A DNA stretch of 50,584 bases from positions 1 through 50,584 of the forward strand of contig JANOPZ010000012.1 of NCBI GenBank assembly GCA_031422195.1, written 5' to 3'. The notes under the pieces were generated by a model. It was not told where the DNA came from, searched no databases, and saw nothing but the letters and a program-made list of their open reading frames with translations. This DNA is from JALOTE01 sp031422195 (lineage in GTDB: Bacteria > Pseudomonadota > Alphaproteobacteria > Rhizobiales > Rhizobiaceae). Position numbers and translations under genes: made by a program. Numbering within the stretch: the first letter of the stretch is position 1; every line of letters begins with the position of its first letter. Positions 1 to 8,677 of this stretch are shown one piece after another.

Positions 1-792
1 CGCATGGGCGGCGGGCTGGAGTTGATCTGGCTGTTTTCAGCGGTTAGCGCTTTGCTTTATGCGCCCTTGGCCGGTTATGTTATCTGGCACGCCAGTGCCG
101 CATTATCCTCCCACCAATGGTTGTTTATTGCAGGCTCAACCGCTTTGCACTTGACCTATTTTGCGGTGCTGCAACGCGGCTACAGCGTTGGTGATCTGTC
201 GGTGGTGTACCCAACAGCGCGGGCGACCGGGCCATTGCTCACCACAATCATTGCTGTCTGGTTTTTGGGCGCAACGATCTCGATACAATCAGGCTTCGGT
301 ATCGCGCTAATTATTAGCGGCGTGTTAATGCTATCCGGTGTATTTAAGGCGGGCGTTAAGCACCAAGCGGCCACTCATTCCATTCTGTTTGGTTTGTTTG
401 TCGGCATCTTGATTGCCGGTTATACTTTGTGGGACAGCCATGCCGTGGCGGTGCTGCTGATCCCGCCATTGCTGCTTGATTATTTTCCGTCTTTGGCCCG
501 CACTGCATTGCTGGCCCCGATTGCATTCAAACGCAAAACAGAAGTCGCCGCGCTTTGGGCGGGCCAAAAAACGGGTATCTTTGCGGTCGCATTTTTAGCG
601 CCGCTCGCCTATATTCTGGTGCTTTACGCGCTGACCTTCACACCGGTGACATATGTTGCCCCTACGCGCGAATTGTCCGTATTACTCACAGTGCTGCTTG
701 GCACTTTGGTCCTGAAAGAGGGCGATACTAAGAATCGGCTGATTTGGGCCTGCGTCATGGTGTTCGGCGTTGGATTGCTTGCAACTGGTTGA
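1..792 (+). CDS. EamA/DMT-type permease, 5'-truncated by window edge
   Basis: Multi-pass inner-membrane permease of the drug/metabolite transporter (EamA) type; the substrate cannot be told from sequence. About eight hydrophobic segments fill the 263 visible residues, with the family-like stretch VVYPTARATGPLL near residues 65-77 and a second repeat half ending in a short polar EGDTKNR loop before the last helix. The family normally has ten helices and 280-300 residues, and the frame is open to base 1 (an Arg codon precedes the first ATG at 4), so the true start probably lies upstream of the window. That is inference: ATG at 4 cannot be excluded. The next gene on the same strand (sthA) follows after 69 bases. 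Nothing visible indicates how it is regulated. Confidence 0.8.
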   Translation, partial: RMGGGLELIWLFSAVSALLYAPLAGYVIWHASAALSSHQWLFIAGSTALHLTYFAVLQRGYSVGDLSVVYPTARATGPLLTTIIAVWFLGATISIQSGFGIALIISGVLMLSGVFKAGVKHQAATHSILFGLFVGILIAGYTLWDSHAVAVLLIPPLLLDYFPSLARTALLAPIAFKRKTEVAALWAGQKTGIFAVAFLAPLAYILVLYALTFTPVTYVAPTRELSVLLTVLLGTLVLKEGDTKNRLIWACVMVFGVGLLATG

Positions 793-861
793 TGGTCCAT
801 TTGCAATGCCTGACAAAAGCCTTGCCGGGTAAAGCACGGCAAAACAATCGGCGGGGGCCAC

Positions 862-2253
862 ATGAATATTTACGATATGCTGGTTATTGGTAGCGGGCCA
901 GCCGGGCGCCGTGCCGCCGTTCAGTCGGCCAAGCTCGGTAAATCGGTGTTGGTTGTTGATAAAGGCCGCAGGCTCGGTGGTGTCTCGGTGCATACCGGCA
1001 CAATTCCGTCCAAGACCTTGCGCGAAACCGTGCTCAATTTGTCGGGCTTTCGCGAGCGCGGGTTTTACGGGCGCGGCTACCGCGTCAAACAGGAAATATC
1101 GACAAATGATCTGGTGCAACGTTTGCATAAAACGCTCGACCACGAAGTAGAGGTTTTGCAACACCAGTTTATGCGCAACGGCGTGAAGCACTCTCGTTCG
1201 CTTGCCGCATTTTCCGGAACCAACACGGCTACGTTAACCAATGATGATGACGAGAAGATTGAAATTGGTTTTAGCCATGCTTTGATTTCTGTTGGCACCA
1301 AACCGCACCGGCCAGATAATATCCCGTTTGACCATGCCCATGTGTTTGACAGCGATGAAATACTGGAAATGACACATGTGCCGCGCAGCTTAACCGTCAT
1401 TGGCGGCGGGGTTATTGGCGTTGAATATGCAACGATTTTCTCGGCGCTAGATGTGCCAGTGACATTGATAGAAGCAAGGCCCACAATTTTAGATTTTGTT
1501 GACCGGGAATTGGTTGATGATTTCATCCATCAACTCCGCGACCGGGGCATGACCATTCGGCTTGGCACCTCCGTCAAAGAAGTAAAAGCCACTGAAACCG
1601 GTATTGAAACGCATTTGAATGATGGCCGCGTCGTTAAAACCGAAATGCTGCTTTATGCGGCGGGGCGTAACGGCAATGTTGGCAGCTTGGGGTTAGATAA
1701 GGTTGGCGTTACGGCCGATGCGCGCGGGCGCATTACGGTTGATCCACGCACATACCAAACTGCTGTGCCCAACATTTATGCCGCAGGCGATATTATCGGG
1801 TTTCCATCGCTCGCCTCCACATCCATGGAGCAGGGAAGGGTGGCTGCCTGCCATGCGTTTGGCATGCCACTGCCGCAATTGGCCGATGCGTTTCCCTATG
1901 GCATTTATGCAGTACCAGAAATTTCCACCGTCGGCCAATCCGAAGAGCAGGTGCGAGAAGCTGGCATTGCCTATGAATGCGGCATTGCACGTTTCCGCGA
2001 AACCTCGCGCGGCCATATTATGGGTGTTGATTCAGGCTTTTTGAAATTGATCTTTGCGCTTGATACGAGGCGATTACTTGGCGCCCATATTGTGGGTGAA
2101 GGCGCAACCGAGCTTATTCACATTGGCCAAGCCGTGATCAACCTTGGCGGCACGGTTGATTTTTTTGTTGAAAATACCTTCAATTATCCGACACTCGCCG
2201 AAGCCTACAAAATCGCAGGCTTGGATGCTTGGAATAGAATGGGGATCAAGTAA
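862..2253 (+). CDS. sthA: Si-specific (soluble) NAD(P)+ transhydrogenase
   Basis: Cytoplasmic flavoprotein that moves hydride between NADPH and NAD+, balancing the two pools. The 463 residues follow the two-dinucleotide-domain disulfide reductase fold: FAD site GSGPAG at 10-15, NAD(P) site GGGVIGVEYA in the middle, second FAD motif AAGDIIGFPSLAS, and C-terminal interface motif FNYPTLAEAY. The redox Cys pair of lipoamide dehydrogenases (GGTCLNVGCIPSK) is replaced by Ser42 and Thr47 (GGVSVHTGTIPSK). This loss is typical of SthA and separates it from lipoamide dehydrogenase or mercuric reductase. Length matches E. coli SthA (466). The start is the ATG at 862, preceded by a G-rich stretch (GCGGGGGCC). 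Confidence 0.93.
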   Translation: MNIYDMLVIGSGPAGRRAAVQSAKLGKSVLVVDKGRRLGGVSVHTGTIPSKTLRETVLNLSGFRERGFYGRGYRVKQEISTNDLVQRLHKTLDHEVEVLQHQFMRNGVKHSRSLAAFSGTNTATLTNDDDEKIEIGFSHALISVGTKPHRPDNIPFDHAHVFDSDEILEMTHVPRSLTVIGGGVIGVEYATIFSALDVPVTLIEARPTILDFVDRELVDDFIHQLRDRGMTIRLGTSVKEVKATETGIETHLNDGRVVKTEMLLYAAGRNGNVGSLGLDKVGVTADARGRITVDPRTYQTAVPNIYAAGDIIGFPSLASTSMEQGRVAACHAFGMPLPQLADAFPYGIYAVPEISTVGQSEEQVREAGIAYECGIARFRETSRGHIMGVDSGFLKLIFALDTRRLLGAHIVGEGATELIHIGQAVINLGGTVDFFVENTFNYPTLAEAYKIAGLDAWNRMGIK

Positions 2254-2341
2254 ACTTCACTTTATTTCGGGTCTCAACCGACGTTCATGTGATCGTCATA
2301 GCACTCTATTCCGAGGGTTTTCCGAAGACCATTAAGCATTG

Positions 2342-2363
2342 ACCGCTATGACAACTTAGCGGT
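2342..2363. repeat. inverted repeat between sthA and the RsmB-type gene
   Basis: Perfect 7-base arms ACCGCTA / TAGCGGT around an 8-base loop. No T-run follows, so it is not a standard intrinsic terminator. It could be an operator, an mRNA-end hairpin for sthA or chance. The rest of the 2254-2451 gap shows nothing I recognise. Confidence 0.35.
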
Positions 2364-2451
2364 GACGTTAAATTTGTTGCATCATTTAGATGATGATCAT
2401 TTCCCCTTCATCACCTTTTCCTTTACACACCGCCCAAATTGGAGTGACACA

Positions 2452-3750
2452 ATGCGTTTGGGCGGCAGGCTGGCAGCAGCTATTGAGATTTTGGCGGGCA
2501 TGGAAGCCCGGCCGCAGCCCTCGTCAGTGGCGTTGCAAGATTGGGCTAAAGCCCACCGTTTTGCCGGTTCCGGCGACCGTGGAGCGATTGGCTCGATCGT
2601 GCATGATGCCTTGCGCAACAAACTCTCAAATGCGTGGCAACTGGGAGATGACGGTTCCGACACAATCCGGCTTTCAGCGTGGGGTGCGTTACTGTTTCAA
2701 TGGGGTTTGAACCTTGATGAGTTGGAAGTGCAGTTTGCCGGTGAGCCGCACGCGCCCGCACCGCTGAACGATACTGCCGCGCGCGCCTACGCAACCCGCA
2801 AACTAAAAGACGCGCCGGATCACGTACGAGCCAATATGCCCGAAGCTTTACTAGTACGGTTTAAGCCCGCCTTTGGCGACGATTGGGAACGGGAATTGGC
2901 GGCATTTGCCGGCCGCCCGCCTTTGGATTTGCGCACCAACACATTAAAAGCCACGCGCACCAAGGCATTGGAAGATCTTGCCATGCATGGTGCAATTGCA
3001 GCACCGGTCGCGCCTGACGCCATGCGCATTGCGCCATCTATCGGCGAGCAACGCTTGCCGAATGTGACCGCTGAGCCTGCGTTCGCGCGCGGGTTTTATG
3101 AGGTGCAGGATTTGGGCAGTCAAATAGCTGCTGCGTTAGTGGATGTTGAGCCAAACTCGCAAGTTTTGGATTATTGCGCCGGTGCCGGCGGCAAGACCTT
3201 GGCGGTTGCCGCGGCTATGCAAAACACCGGACAAATTCACGCTTACGATGTTGACCGCCGCCGTTTGTCGCCCATGATTGAGCGTATTACGCGGGCTGGT
3301 GCGACCAATATTGAATTGGTCGAACGGCCTGAAAAACTAAGCGTGCTGAAAAACAAAATGGACCGCGTCATCATCGATGCGCCATGTACGGGCACGGGCA
3401 CTTGGCGCAGACGTCCTGATATTAAATGGCGCTTATCTGAGAACAACCTTGCTACGCGTCTTAACGACCAAGCCAAAGTGCTTGATGAAGGCAGCATTTT
3501 TGTTAAACTGGGCGGACGATTGATTTATATCACGTGCTCGATTTTGCCGGCGGAAAATAGCGCGCAGGTCGAAGCGTTTTTGGCGCGCAATTTGGCTTTC
3601 GAAGCCATTCCCATTGCGCCTCTTTGGGTGAAACTATTTAGCACTGAAATGGGTGGTCATGCCCGCATATCCGGCCAAGGGATTATGCTCACGCCAGCCA
3701 GTATGGAAACAGACGGGTTTTTCATTGCCGTTATGGAACGTAAACGGTAA
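2452..3750 (+). CDS. RsmB/NOP-family SAM-dependent RNA 5-methylcytosine methyltransferase
   Basis: Predicted cytosine-C5 RNA methyltransferase of the RsmB/NOP2 class, acting on rRNA or tRNA in the cytoplasm. Of 432 residues, the N-terminal ~130 form a helical region. The Rossmann catalytic domain carries SAM motif DYCAGAGGKT (240-249), motif IV DAPCTGTGTWRRRPD with Cys312, and motif VI YITCSILPAEN with the nucleophile Cys362. The open frame extends 30 codons further upstream, but the ATG at 2452 has a good ribosome site (GGAGTG, about six bases before it), and the extra N-terminus (TLNLLHHLDDDHFP...) looks non-coding. Which cytosine it modifies cannot be read from the sequence; it is shorter and more divergent than E. 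coli RsmB (429 with NusB domain). Confidence 0.88.
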   Translation: MRLGGRLAAAIEILAGMEARPQPSSVALQDWAKAHRFAGSGDRGAIGSIVHDALRNKLSNAWQLGDDGSDTIRLSAWGALLFQWGLNLDELEVQFAGEPHAPAPLNDTAARAYATRKLKDAPDHVRANMPEALLVRFKPAFGDDWERELAAFAGRPPLDLRTNTLKATRTKALEDLAMHGAIAAPVAPDAMRIAPSIGEQRLPNVTAEPAFARGFYEVQDLGSQIAAALVDVEPNSQVLDYCAGAGGKTLAVAAAMQNTGQIHAYDVDRRRLSPMIERITRAGATNIELVERPEKLSVLKNKMDRVIIDAPCTGTGTWRRRPDIKWRLSENNLATRLNDQAKVLDEGSIFVKLGGRLIYITCSILPAENSAQVEAFLARNLAFEAIPIAPLWVKLFSTEMGGHARISGQGIMLTPASMETDGFFIAVMERKR

Positions 3751-3799
3751 AGCTTCGTTGTCGATTTGTAATTGCAAAAAACATGGGCATATAGAAATT

Positions 3800-4297
3800 A
3801 TGAGTGAAATCGTCAGCCAAATCCCGCAAAATTTCCGCAGCTATGGCCTTCTGGCTCTGTTCATTGTCGGTGTGTTTGGCATCGGTTCTGCAATCGGCAT
3901 CGCATTTGCCCCCGGCGCTTGGTACGACAGCCTCAATAAACCGTGGTTTAACCCGCCTAGTTGGTTGTTTGGTCCGGCATGGACAGTACTTTACATTTGT
4001 ATAGGTATCGCCGGTTGGCGAAGCTTCGCTGCTGAAGCAGGCGGCACGCAGTCGGTCATTTGGTTTGCACAAATGGCTTTTAACTACCTCTGGTCGCCGG
4101 TTATGTTCGGTATGCAAATGCTATGGCCCGCATTTGGCGTTTTGGCGCTCATGTGGCTCGGCATCGCAGCTTTCATCTATGTCGCTTGGGGTAATGGCGA
4201 CCGCGTTTCAGCCTATTTGTTCATGCCCTATTTGGCTTGGGTGTCTTTCGCTGGCCTGCTTAATGTTAGCCTTGCTGTAATGAATCCGGCGAGTTAA
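3800..4297 (+). CDS. tspO: TspO/MBR family tryptophan-rich sensory protein
   Basis: Inner-membrane five-helix protein that binds porphyrins and other tetrapyrroles in relatives and is linked to stress and photosynthesis control. The 165 residues contain the family signature WYDSLNKPWFNPPSWLFGPAW between helices 1 and 2, the NYLWSPVMFG motif in helix 3 and PYLAWVSFAGLLN in helix 5, with the typical Trp-rich loop. The frame is open upstream into the preceding gene, but homologues begin near MSEIVSQ, so the ATG at 3800 is chosen. It stands 49 bases after the methyltransferase gene and may be read from the same transcript. No photosynthesis genes are near. Confidence 0.92.
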   Translation: MSEIVSQIPQNFRSYGLLALFIVGVFGIGSAIGIAFAPGAWYDSLNKPWFNPPSWLFGPAWTVLYICIGIAGWRSFAAEAGGTQSVIWFAQMAFNYLWSPVMFGMQMLWPAFGVLALMWLGIAAFIYVAWGNGDRVSAYLFMPYLAWVSFAGLLNVSLAVMNPAS

Positions 4298-4354
4298 AAA
4301 ACGTTCGCCATTGGACCCTAATTTGAGCTATACTGGGCTGAAATCTGAGGGGCA

Positions 4355-5353
4355 ATGATGGCGAAAGTCACACTTGATCTTGATGCATTGGTGGCGTCTG
4401 GCCAATTAAACGCAGCTGAGGCTATAAGGCTCAGTGGCTTTGCAGAACCGAGCCGTGCGGTTTCAACAGTGGTCCAAGTGCTTTATATTTTGGGCGCACT
4501 GGGATTGGCAGCCGGCGTATTGGCGTTGAAACCAGATCCGTCAACAGGGCTGGTTCTTGCTTTAGCCGCGCTTGCCTTTGCTGCATGGGTGCAAACGAAA
4601 AACAATGAAAGTCTGTCGGTGCTTGGCATTGCGATGGCGATTACGGGCACATTTGGCCTTGCAGGCTGGCTTGCTTTACAATTTGGTGAAACATCGCATG
4701 CAATAGTGGTCAACGGTGCAATGACCTTCATTGTCTTGGCAGGAGCCCTTTGGTTCCGCTCGTTGTTTATGATAGCGTTTGTGCCCTTGGGCCTAGCTTC
4801 CATGCTTGGATCAGGGACCGCTTACTGGCACGCGTCCTATTTTTTATTCGTCAGCGAGCCTTTTATTACCACCCTTGTTTTTGGCGCTCTTGCTTTGGTG
4901 ACGTTTGCCTATGCCAAACGCAGCAATAACATCCGCGCCCAGCAAGCTTTGATTGCTGGCCGGGTTTCTTGGCTCATGATGAATTTTGCACTTTGGGTCG
5001 GCTCTCTTTGGGGGGATAATGTCGGCCAAAATATCAGGGCCATGTGGCAGGGCAAAGATTCGACTTGGGACAATGAAGCCGATGCAGCGCTTAGCTTGTT
5101 TCACATTCCTGATTGGGCAATTGTCATTGGCTGGGCAGCAATATCTATTGCAACTATTTTTGCGCTCAAAAACAATCGCTTTGCTGTCAACGCAGCCATT
5201 ACTTTCCTAGCAATCAATGCCTACACCCAGTTTTTTGAGCGGTTTGCCGATTCTGCTTTTGCGCTGCTGACGGGCGGTGTCACCTTGCTGGCATTTGCAT
5301 TTGGCTTGTTTCATTTTGATAAATGGGCGCAGGCCCGTGCCAAAGCGGCTTGA
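4355..5353 (+). CDS. Uncharacterised multi-pass membrane protein
   Basis: I do not recognise a characterised family. The 332 residues start with a ~35-residue soluble part (LDALVASGQLNAAEAIRLSGF) followed by nine or ten hydrophobic segments, from about 43-60 to 297-316, and a short basic tail (KWAQARAKAA). The layout, a short helical N-terminus followed by a membrane block, resembles DUF2157-like proteins, but this is only a resemblance. The start ATGATG at 4355/4358 has a strong ribosome site (GAGGGG). Its TGA is followed at once by the ATG of the nucleosidase gene, so the two are almost certainly translated from one message. Confidence 0.75.
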   Translation: MMAKVTLDLDALVASGQLNAAEAIRLSGFAEPSRAVSTVVQVLYILGALGLAAGVLALKPDPSTGLVLALAALAFAAWVQTKNNESLSVLGIAMAITGTFGLAGWLALQFGETSHAIVVNGAMTFIVLAGALWFRSLFMIAFVPLGLASMLGSGTAYWHASYFLFVSEPFITTLVFGALALVTFAYAKRSNNIRAQQALIAGRVSWLMMNFALWVGSLWGDNVGQNIRAMWQGKDSTWDNEADAALSLFHIPDWAIVIGWAAISIATIFALKNNRFAVNAAITFLAINAYTQFFERFADSAFALLTGGVTLLAFAFGLFHFDKWAQARAKAA

Positions 5354-5971
5354 ATGATGCAGCTTGTTAAATCTGCATCTGGCAAATCAATTCTCTTCGT
5401 GATGGCGACAGAAGTTGAATATGGCCCGCACTTGAAAGCGCAGTTCAGCCCATTGATCACAGGCGTTGGCCCGGTTGAAGGCGCAGTGATTTTAACCGCC
5501 GCTTTGTCAGGCTTGAACGCGCAAGGCCAATTGCCCGATATTGTAGTGTCGATTGGCTCCGGCGGTTCGCGCTCACTGGAGCAGGGCGAAGTTTATCAGG
5601 CAACGCATTTGGCTTACCGCGATATGGATGCAACTGCCCTCGGTTTTGAAAAGGGCCGCACGCCATTTTTGGAATTGCCCGTTCAAGTGGTCTTACCATT
5701 TCTAATCAAGGGCATTAAAACTGCCACGCTTTCTACAGGAGCAAGCGTGGTTTCTGGCGCAGCATTTGATCAAATCGCTGAAAATATGGTCGACATGGAG
5801 ACCTTTGCCCATATGCGGGCCAGTGACCATTTTGGCATACCGCTAATTGCGCTTCGCGGCATTTCAGATGGTGCTGAAGACTTGCAACATTATGGCAGTT
5901 GGGCCGATGCGCTGCCCGCGCTGGATCGGCACCTGGCGGCCGCGGTGGATTTGGTAATTAAACAGGTTTGA
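5354..5971 (+). CDS. mtnN: 5'-methylthioadenosine/S-adenosylhomocysteine nucleosidase family protein
   Basis: Predicted cytoplasmic hydrolase that removes adenine from MTA/SAH, serving methionine salvage and SAM by-product clearance. The 205 residues carry the phosphorylase/nucleosidase features: an acidic pair near the N-terminus (ATEVEYGP, Glu20/Glu22), SIGSGGS in the core, VDMETFAHM with the substrate-sugar Glu, and RGISDGAED with the catalytic Asp. It is somewhat shorter than E. coli MtnN (232). ATGATG directly abuts the TGA of the upstream membrane-protein gene, indicating translational coupling. A related purine or nucleoside phosphorylase activity is possible, but the Glu/Asp pattern favours the nucleosidase. 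Confidence 0.82.
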   Translation: MMQLVKSASGKSILFVMATEVEYGPHLKAQFSPLITGVGPVEGAVILTAALSGLNAQGQLPDIVVSIGSGGSRSLEQGEVYQATHLAYRDMDATALGFEKGRTPFLELPVQVVLPFLIKGIKTATLSTGASVVSGAAFDQIAENMVDMETFAHMRASDHFGIPLIALRGISDGAEDLQHYGSWADALPALDRHLAAAVDLVIKQV

Positions 5972-6020
5972 TCCAAACAGCTGCATTGCACCAACCCAAG
6001 ACTCGCACTAAACCCCCGCC

Positions 6021-7592
6021 ATGACAGCACAGCACGATACACTTTTGATCATCGACTTTGGCTCACAGGTTACCCAGCTGATTGCACGGCGGGTACGGGA
6101 AACGGGTGTCTACTGCGAAATCCACCCCTATCAAAACGCCGAAGCCGCGTTTGCTAAACTCGCACCCAAAGCCGTCATCCTTTCGGGCGGGCCTGACTCT
6201 GTGACCCGGGAAGGCTCACCCCGTGCCCCGCAATCTGTGTTTGATGCCGGGTTACCGGTTCTTGCCATTTGCTACGGCCAGCAAACAACAGCCGTGCAGT
6301 TGGGAGGCGTTGTTGAAGGGGGCCATGCAGCTGAATTTGGCCGTGCCGACATTGAGATCATCGCGCCGAGCGCTTTGTTTGACGGACTTTGGACAGTTGG
6401 CGCAAGCTATCCAGTTTGGATGAGCCACGGTGACCGCGTGACCAAATTACCGGAAGGCTTTACGGTTAAAGCAAGCAGCCCCAATGCGCCGTTTGCTATT
6501 GCGTCGGATGAAAAGCGCCGAATCTATACCACGATGTTTCACCCCGAAGTCGTGCATACGCCAGATGGTGCAAAACTGCTCAAAACCTTTGTCCATGACA
6601 TTGCGGGCTTGAAGCCTGATTGGTCGATGGCGGGTTACCGCGCAGAGATGGTCGAGAAAATTCGAAACCAAGTTAGTGATGGCCGTGTGCTTTGCGCTCT
6701 GTCCGGTGGTGTGGATTCATCCGTCGCCGCACTGCTGATCCATGAGGCGATTGGTGACCGGCTAACGTGCGTTTTGGTTGACCATGGCTTGATGCGCAAG
6801 GGCGAAGCGGCGCAAGTCGTTGCCATGTTCCAAGAAAGCTACAATCTGCACCTCGTGCATGTTGATGCGTCAGATATGTTTATTAATGCGCTTGCAGGGG
6901 TCTCTGACCCTGAAATTAAACGCAAAACCATCGGCAAATTATTCATTGATGTGTTTGAAGCCGAGGCCGAAAAAATCTCTGGCGATGGCCGCGGAACTTT
7001 TGATTTTCTGGCACAGGGCACACTTTACCCCGATGTCATTGAGAGCGTTTCATTTTCCGGTGGGCCGTCTGTCACCATTAAATCGCATCATAATGTTGGC
7101 GGTCTTCCAGCCCGTATGAACATGGCTTTGGTTGAGCCGCTACGCGAACTTTTCAAAGATGAAGTACGCGCGCTGGGCCGCGAACTTGGCTTGCCGGAAC
7201 ACTTCATTGGCCGCCATCCGTTTCCAGGCCCGGGTCTTGCAATTCGTGTGCCCGGCGCAATTACCCGCGCCAAACTCGAAATTCTGCGCGAGGCTGATGC
7301 AGTTTATCTCGATGAAATCCGCAAGGCTGGTCTTTACGATACCATCTGGCAGGCATTCGCCGTGCTGTTGCCCGTGCAAACCGTTGGCGTTATGGGCGAT
7401 GGGCGCACTTATGATTTTGTCTGCGCGCTGCGGGCGGTTACCTCTGTCGACGGCATGACAGCTGATTTCTACCCCTATTCAATGGACTTTCTCGCCCGCG
7501 CCGCCACCCGCATTATCAACGAGGTCAAAGGCATCAACCGCGTGGTTTACGACGTGACAAGCAAACCGCCCGGCACGATTGAGTGGGAGTGA
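6021..7592 (+). CDS. guaA: GMP synthase (glutamine-hydrolysing)
   Basis: Converts XMP to GMP using glutamine and ATP, the last step of de novo GMP synthesis. The 523 residues match the full-length family. An N-terminal class I glutamine amidotransferase has its nucleophile in LAICYGQQ (Cys84) and the catalytic His-Glu in MFHPEVVHT. An ATP-pyrophosphatase domain with P-loop LSGGVDSSVAA follows, then the C-terminal dimerisation domain ending KPPGTIEWE, the usual GuaA terminus. The gene ends at TGA 7590-7592, and the convergent acetylpolyamine-type gene ends at the very next base, with no terminator between them. Confidence 0.98.
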   Translation: MTAQHDTLLIIDFGSQVTQLIARRVRETGVYCEIHPYQNAEAAFAKLAPKAVILSGGPDSVTREGSPRAPQSVFDAGLPVLAICYGQQTTAVQLGGVVEGGHAAEFGRADIEIIAPSALFDGLWTVGASYPVWMSHGDRVTKLPEGFTVKASSPNAPFAIASDEKRRIYTTMFHPEVVHTPDGAKLLKTFVHDIAGLKPDWSMAGYRAEMVEKIRNQVSDGRVLCALSGGVDSSVAALLIHEAIGDRLTCVLVDHGLMRKGEAAQVVAMFQESYNLHLVHVDASDMFINALAGVSDPEIKRKTIGKLFIDVFEAEAEKISGDGRGTFDFLAQGTLYPDVIESVSFSGGPSVTIKSHHNVGGLPARMNMALVEPLRELFKDEVRALGRELGLPEHFIGRHPFPGPGLAIRVPGAITRAKLEILREADAVYLDEIRKAGLYDTIWQAFAVLLPVQTVGVMGDGRTYDFVCALRAVTSVDGMTADFYPYSMDFLARAATRIINEVKGINRVVYDVTSKPPGTIEWE

Positions 7593-8624
7593 TTACCCGT
7601 TCTCAAATCCCTCAAGCACGTTAACCGTGTTGACGCCGACAGCTTCAATTGCGTAGCCGCCTTCCATACAAAACACAGTCGGCAGGTTAAGTTTTGCGAT
7701 ATGCTTTCCACAATCCAAAAAGTCTTCGCTGGTCAATTTGAAAAACGAAATCGGATCATCTTTGTAAGCATCAACACCAAGTGACACGACCAGGGCATCG
7801 GCACCATAGTTTTTGATTTTTGCTATACCATCGTGCAGTGCCTGAACCCATTCTGCATAAGCGGTGCCGGGTCGCATTGCATAATTCAGTGAAAATCCTT
7901 CGCCGTTGCCAGCACCAATTTCATCGGGATAGCCGGTAAAATACGGATAAGCATCTTCAGGGTGGCCGTGAAGCGAAACAAACAACACATCATCGCGAGT
8001 GTAGAAAATATCTTGAGTGCCATTTCCGTGATGGAAATCAATATCAAGAATGGCAACGCGCTTTGCGCCTTTTGCACGAAAACTTTCCGCTACAATTGCT
8101 GCATTGTTCAAGAAGCAATAGCCGCCAAATTGATCTGATGAAGCATGATGCCCAGGCGGACGGCAAAGTGCAAAGGCGGCTTTTGCGCCGCTGGCAACAT
8201 GGTCAAATGCAGATTGCGCCGAAGCGCACGATGATTGCGCAGCGCGCCATGTGCCTTTCGTCATCGTTGCGTCCGCCGAAAGGCAATAATAACCAACCTT
8301 GCCATCAATATTGCGCGGTGGCTTTATACTAGGCATCCGCCGCGCGGGAATACAAGTTGCGATGATTTCACCGCGGTTGCCGTCGGCCACCCATTCGTCC
8401 CAAGCTGTTTCAAGGAAGCTTAAAAACCCGCTATCGTGAATGGCGTTGACCGTTGTGCGGTCAATTGGACCCGGTGCAATCACGCTTGGAAAACCGCGTT
8501 CTTTTAGGCGTTGCAACACAAACTCAATCCGTGACGGTCGCTCGTATGGCGTAACGAACTCACCGCCCGAAAGTTCAGCTTGCGGAAAATGATAACGATG
8601 ATCTTCGGAAAAAAATGTCTGCAA
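7593..8624 (-). CDS. Histone-deacetylase-superfamily protein, acetylpolyamine amidohydrolase-like
   Basis: Predicted zinc hydrolase that deacetylates acetylpolyamines or a similar amide. Of 343 residues, it shows the FSEDH start and ELSGGEFVTPYERPSR substrate-loop region typical of bacterial acetylpolyamine amidohydrolases, the catalytic pair in PPGHHASSD (His159-His160), and zinc ligands Asp196/His198 in LDIDFHHGNGTQ plus the Asp in VSLGVDAYKDDP. The start is a TTG at 8624, because no ATG gives a full-length product; homologues begin at the same place. It lies 53 bases downstream of a Gfo/Idh gene on the same strand, so it may be the third gene of that transcript. It converges on guaA with zero spacing. 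Confidence 0.85.
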   Translation of the reverse strand: MQTFFSEDHRYHFPQAELSGGEFVTPYERPSRIEFVLQRLKERGFPSVIAPGPIDRTTVNAIHDSGFLSFLETAWDEWVADGNRGEIIATCIPARRMPSIKPPRNIDGKVGYYCLSADATMTKGTWRAAQSSCASAQSAFDHVASGAKAAFALCRPPGHHASSDQFGGYCFLNNAAIVAESFRAKGAKRVAILDIDFHHGNGTQDIFYTRDDVLFVSLHGHPEDAYPYFTGYPDEIGAGNGEGFSLNYAMRPGTAYAEWVQALHDGIAKIKNYGADALVVSLGVDAYKDDPISFFKLTSEDFLDCGKHIAKLNLPTVFCMEGGYAIEAVGVNTVNVLEGFENG

Positions 8625-8677
8625 CTATGAATACCTTCGTTTCGATTTTTTGCCTGTCGCAATGCCCCACTGATTGC

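Noticed and set aside
862..2253. Dihydrolipoamide dehydrogenase or mercuric reductase
   Set aside because: The redox Cys pair is replaced by Ser42/Thr47 and the C-terminal motifs are those of SthA.
7590..7595. Possible terminator between guaA and the amidohydrolase gene
   Set aside because: There are no bases between the stop codons and no stem-loop with T-run on either side.
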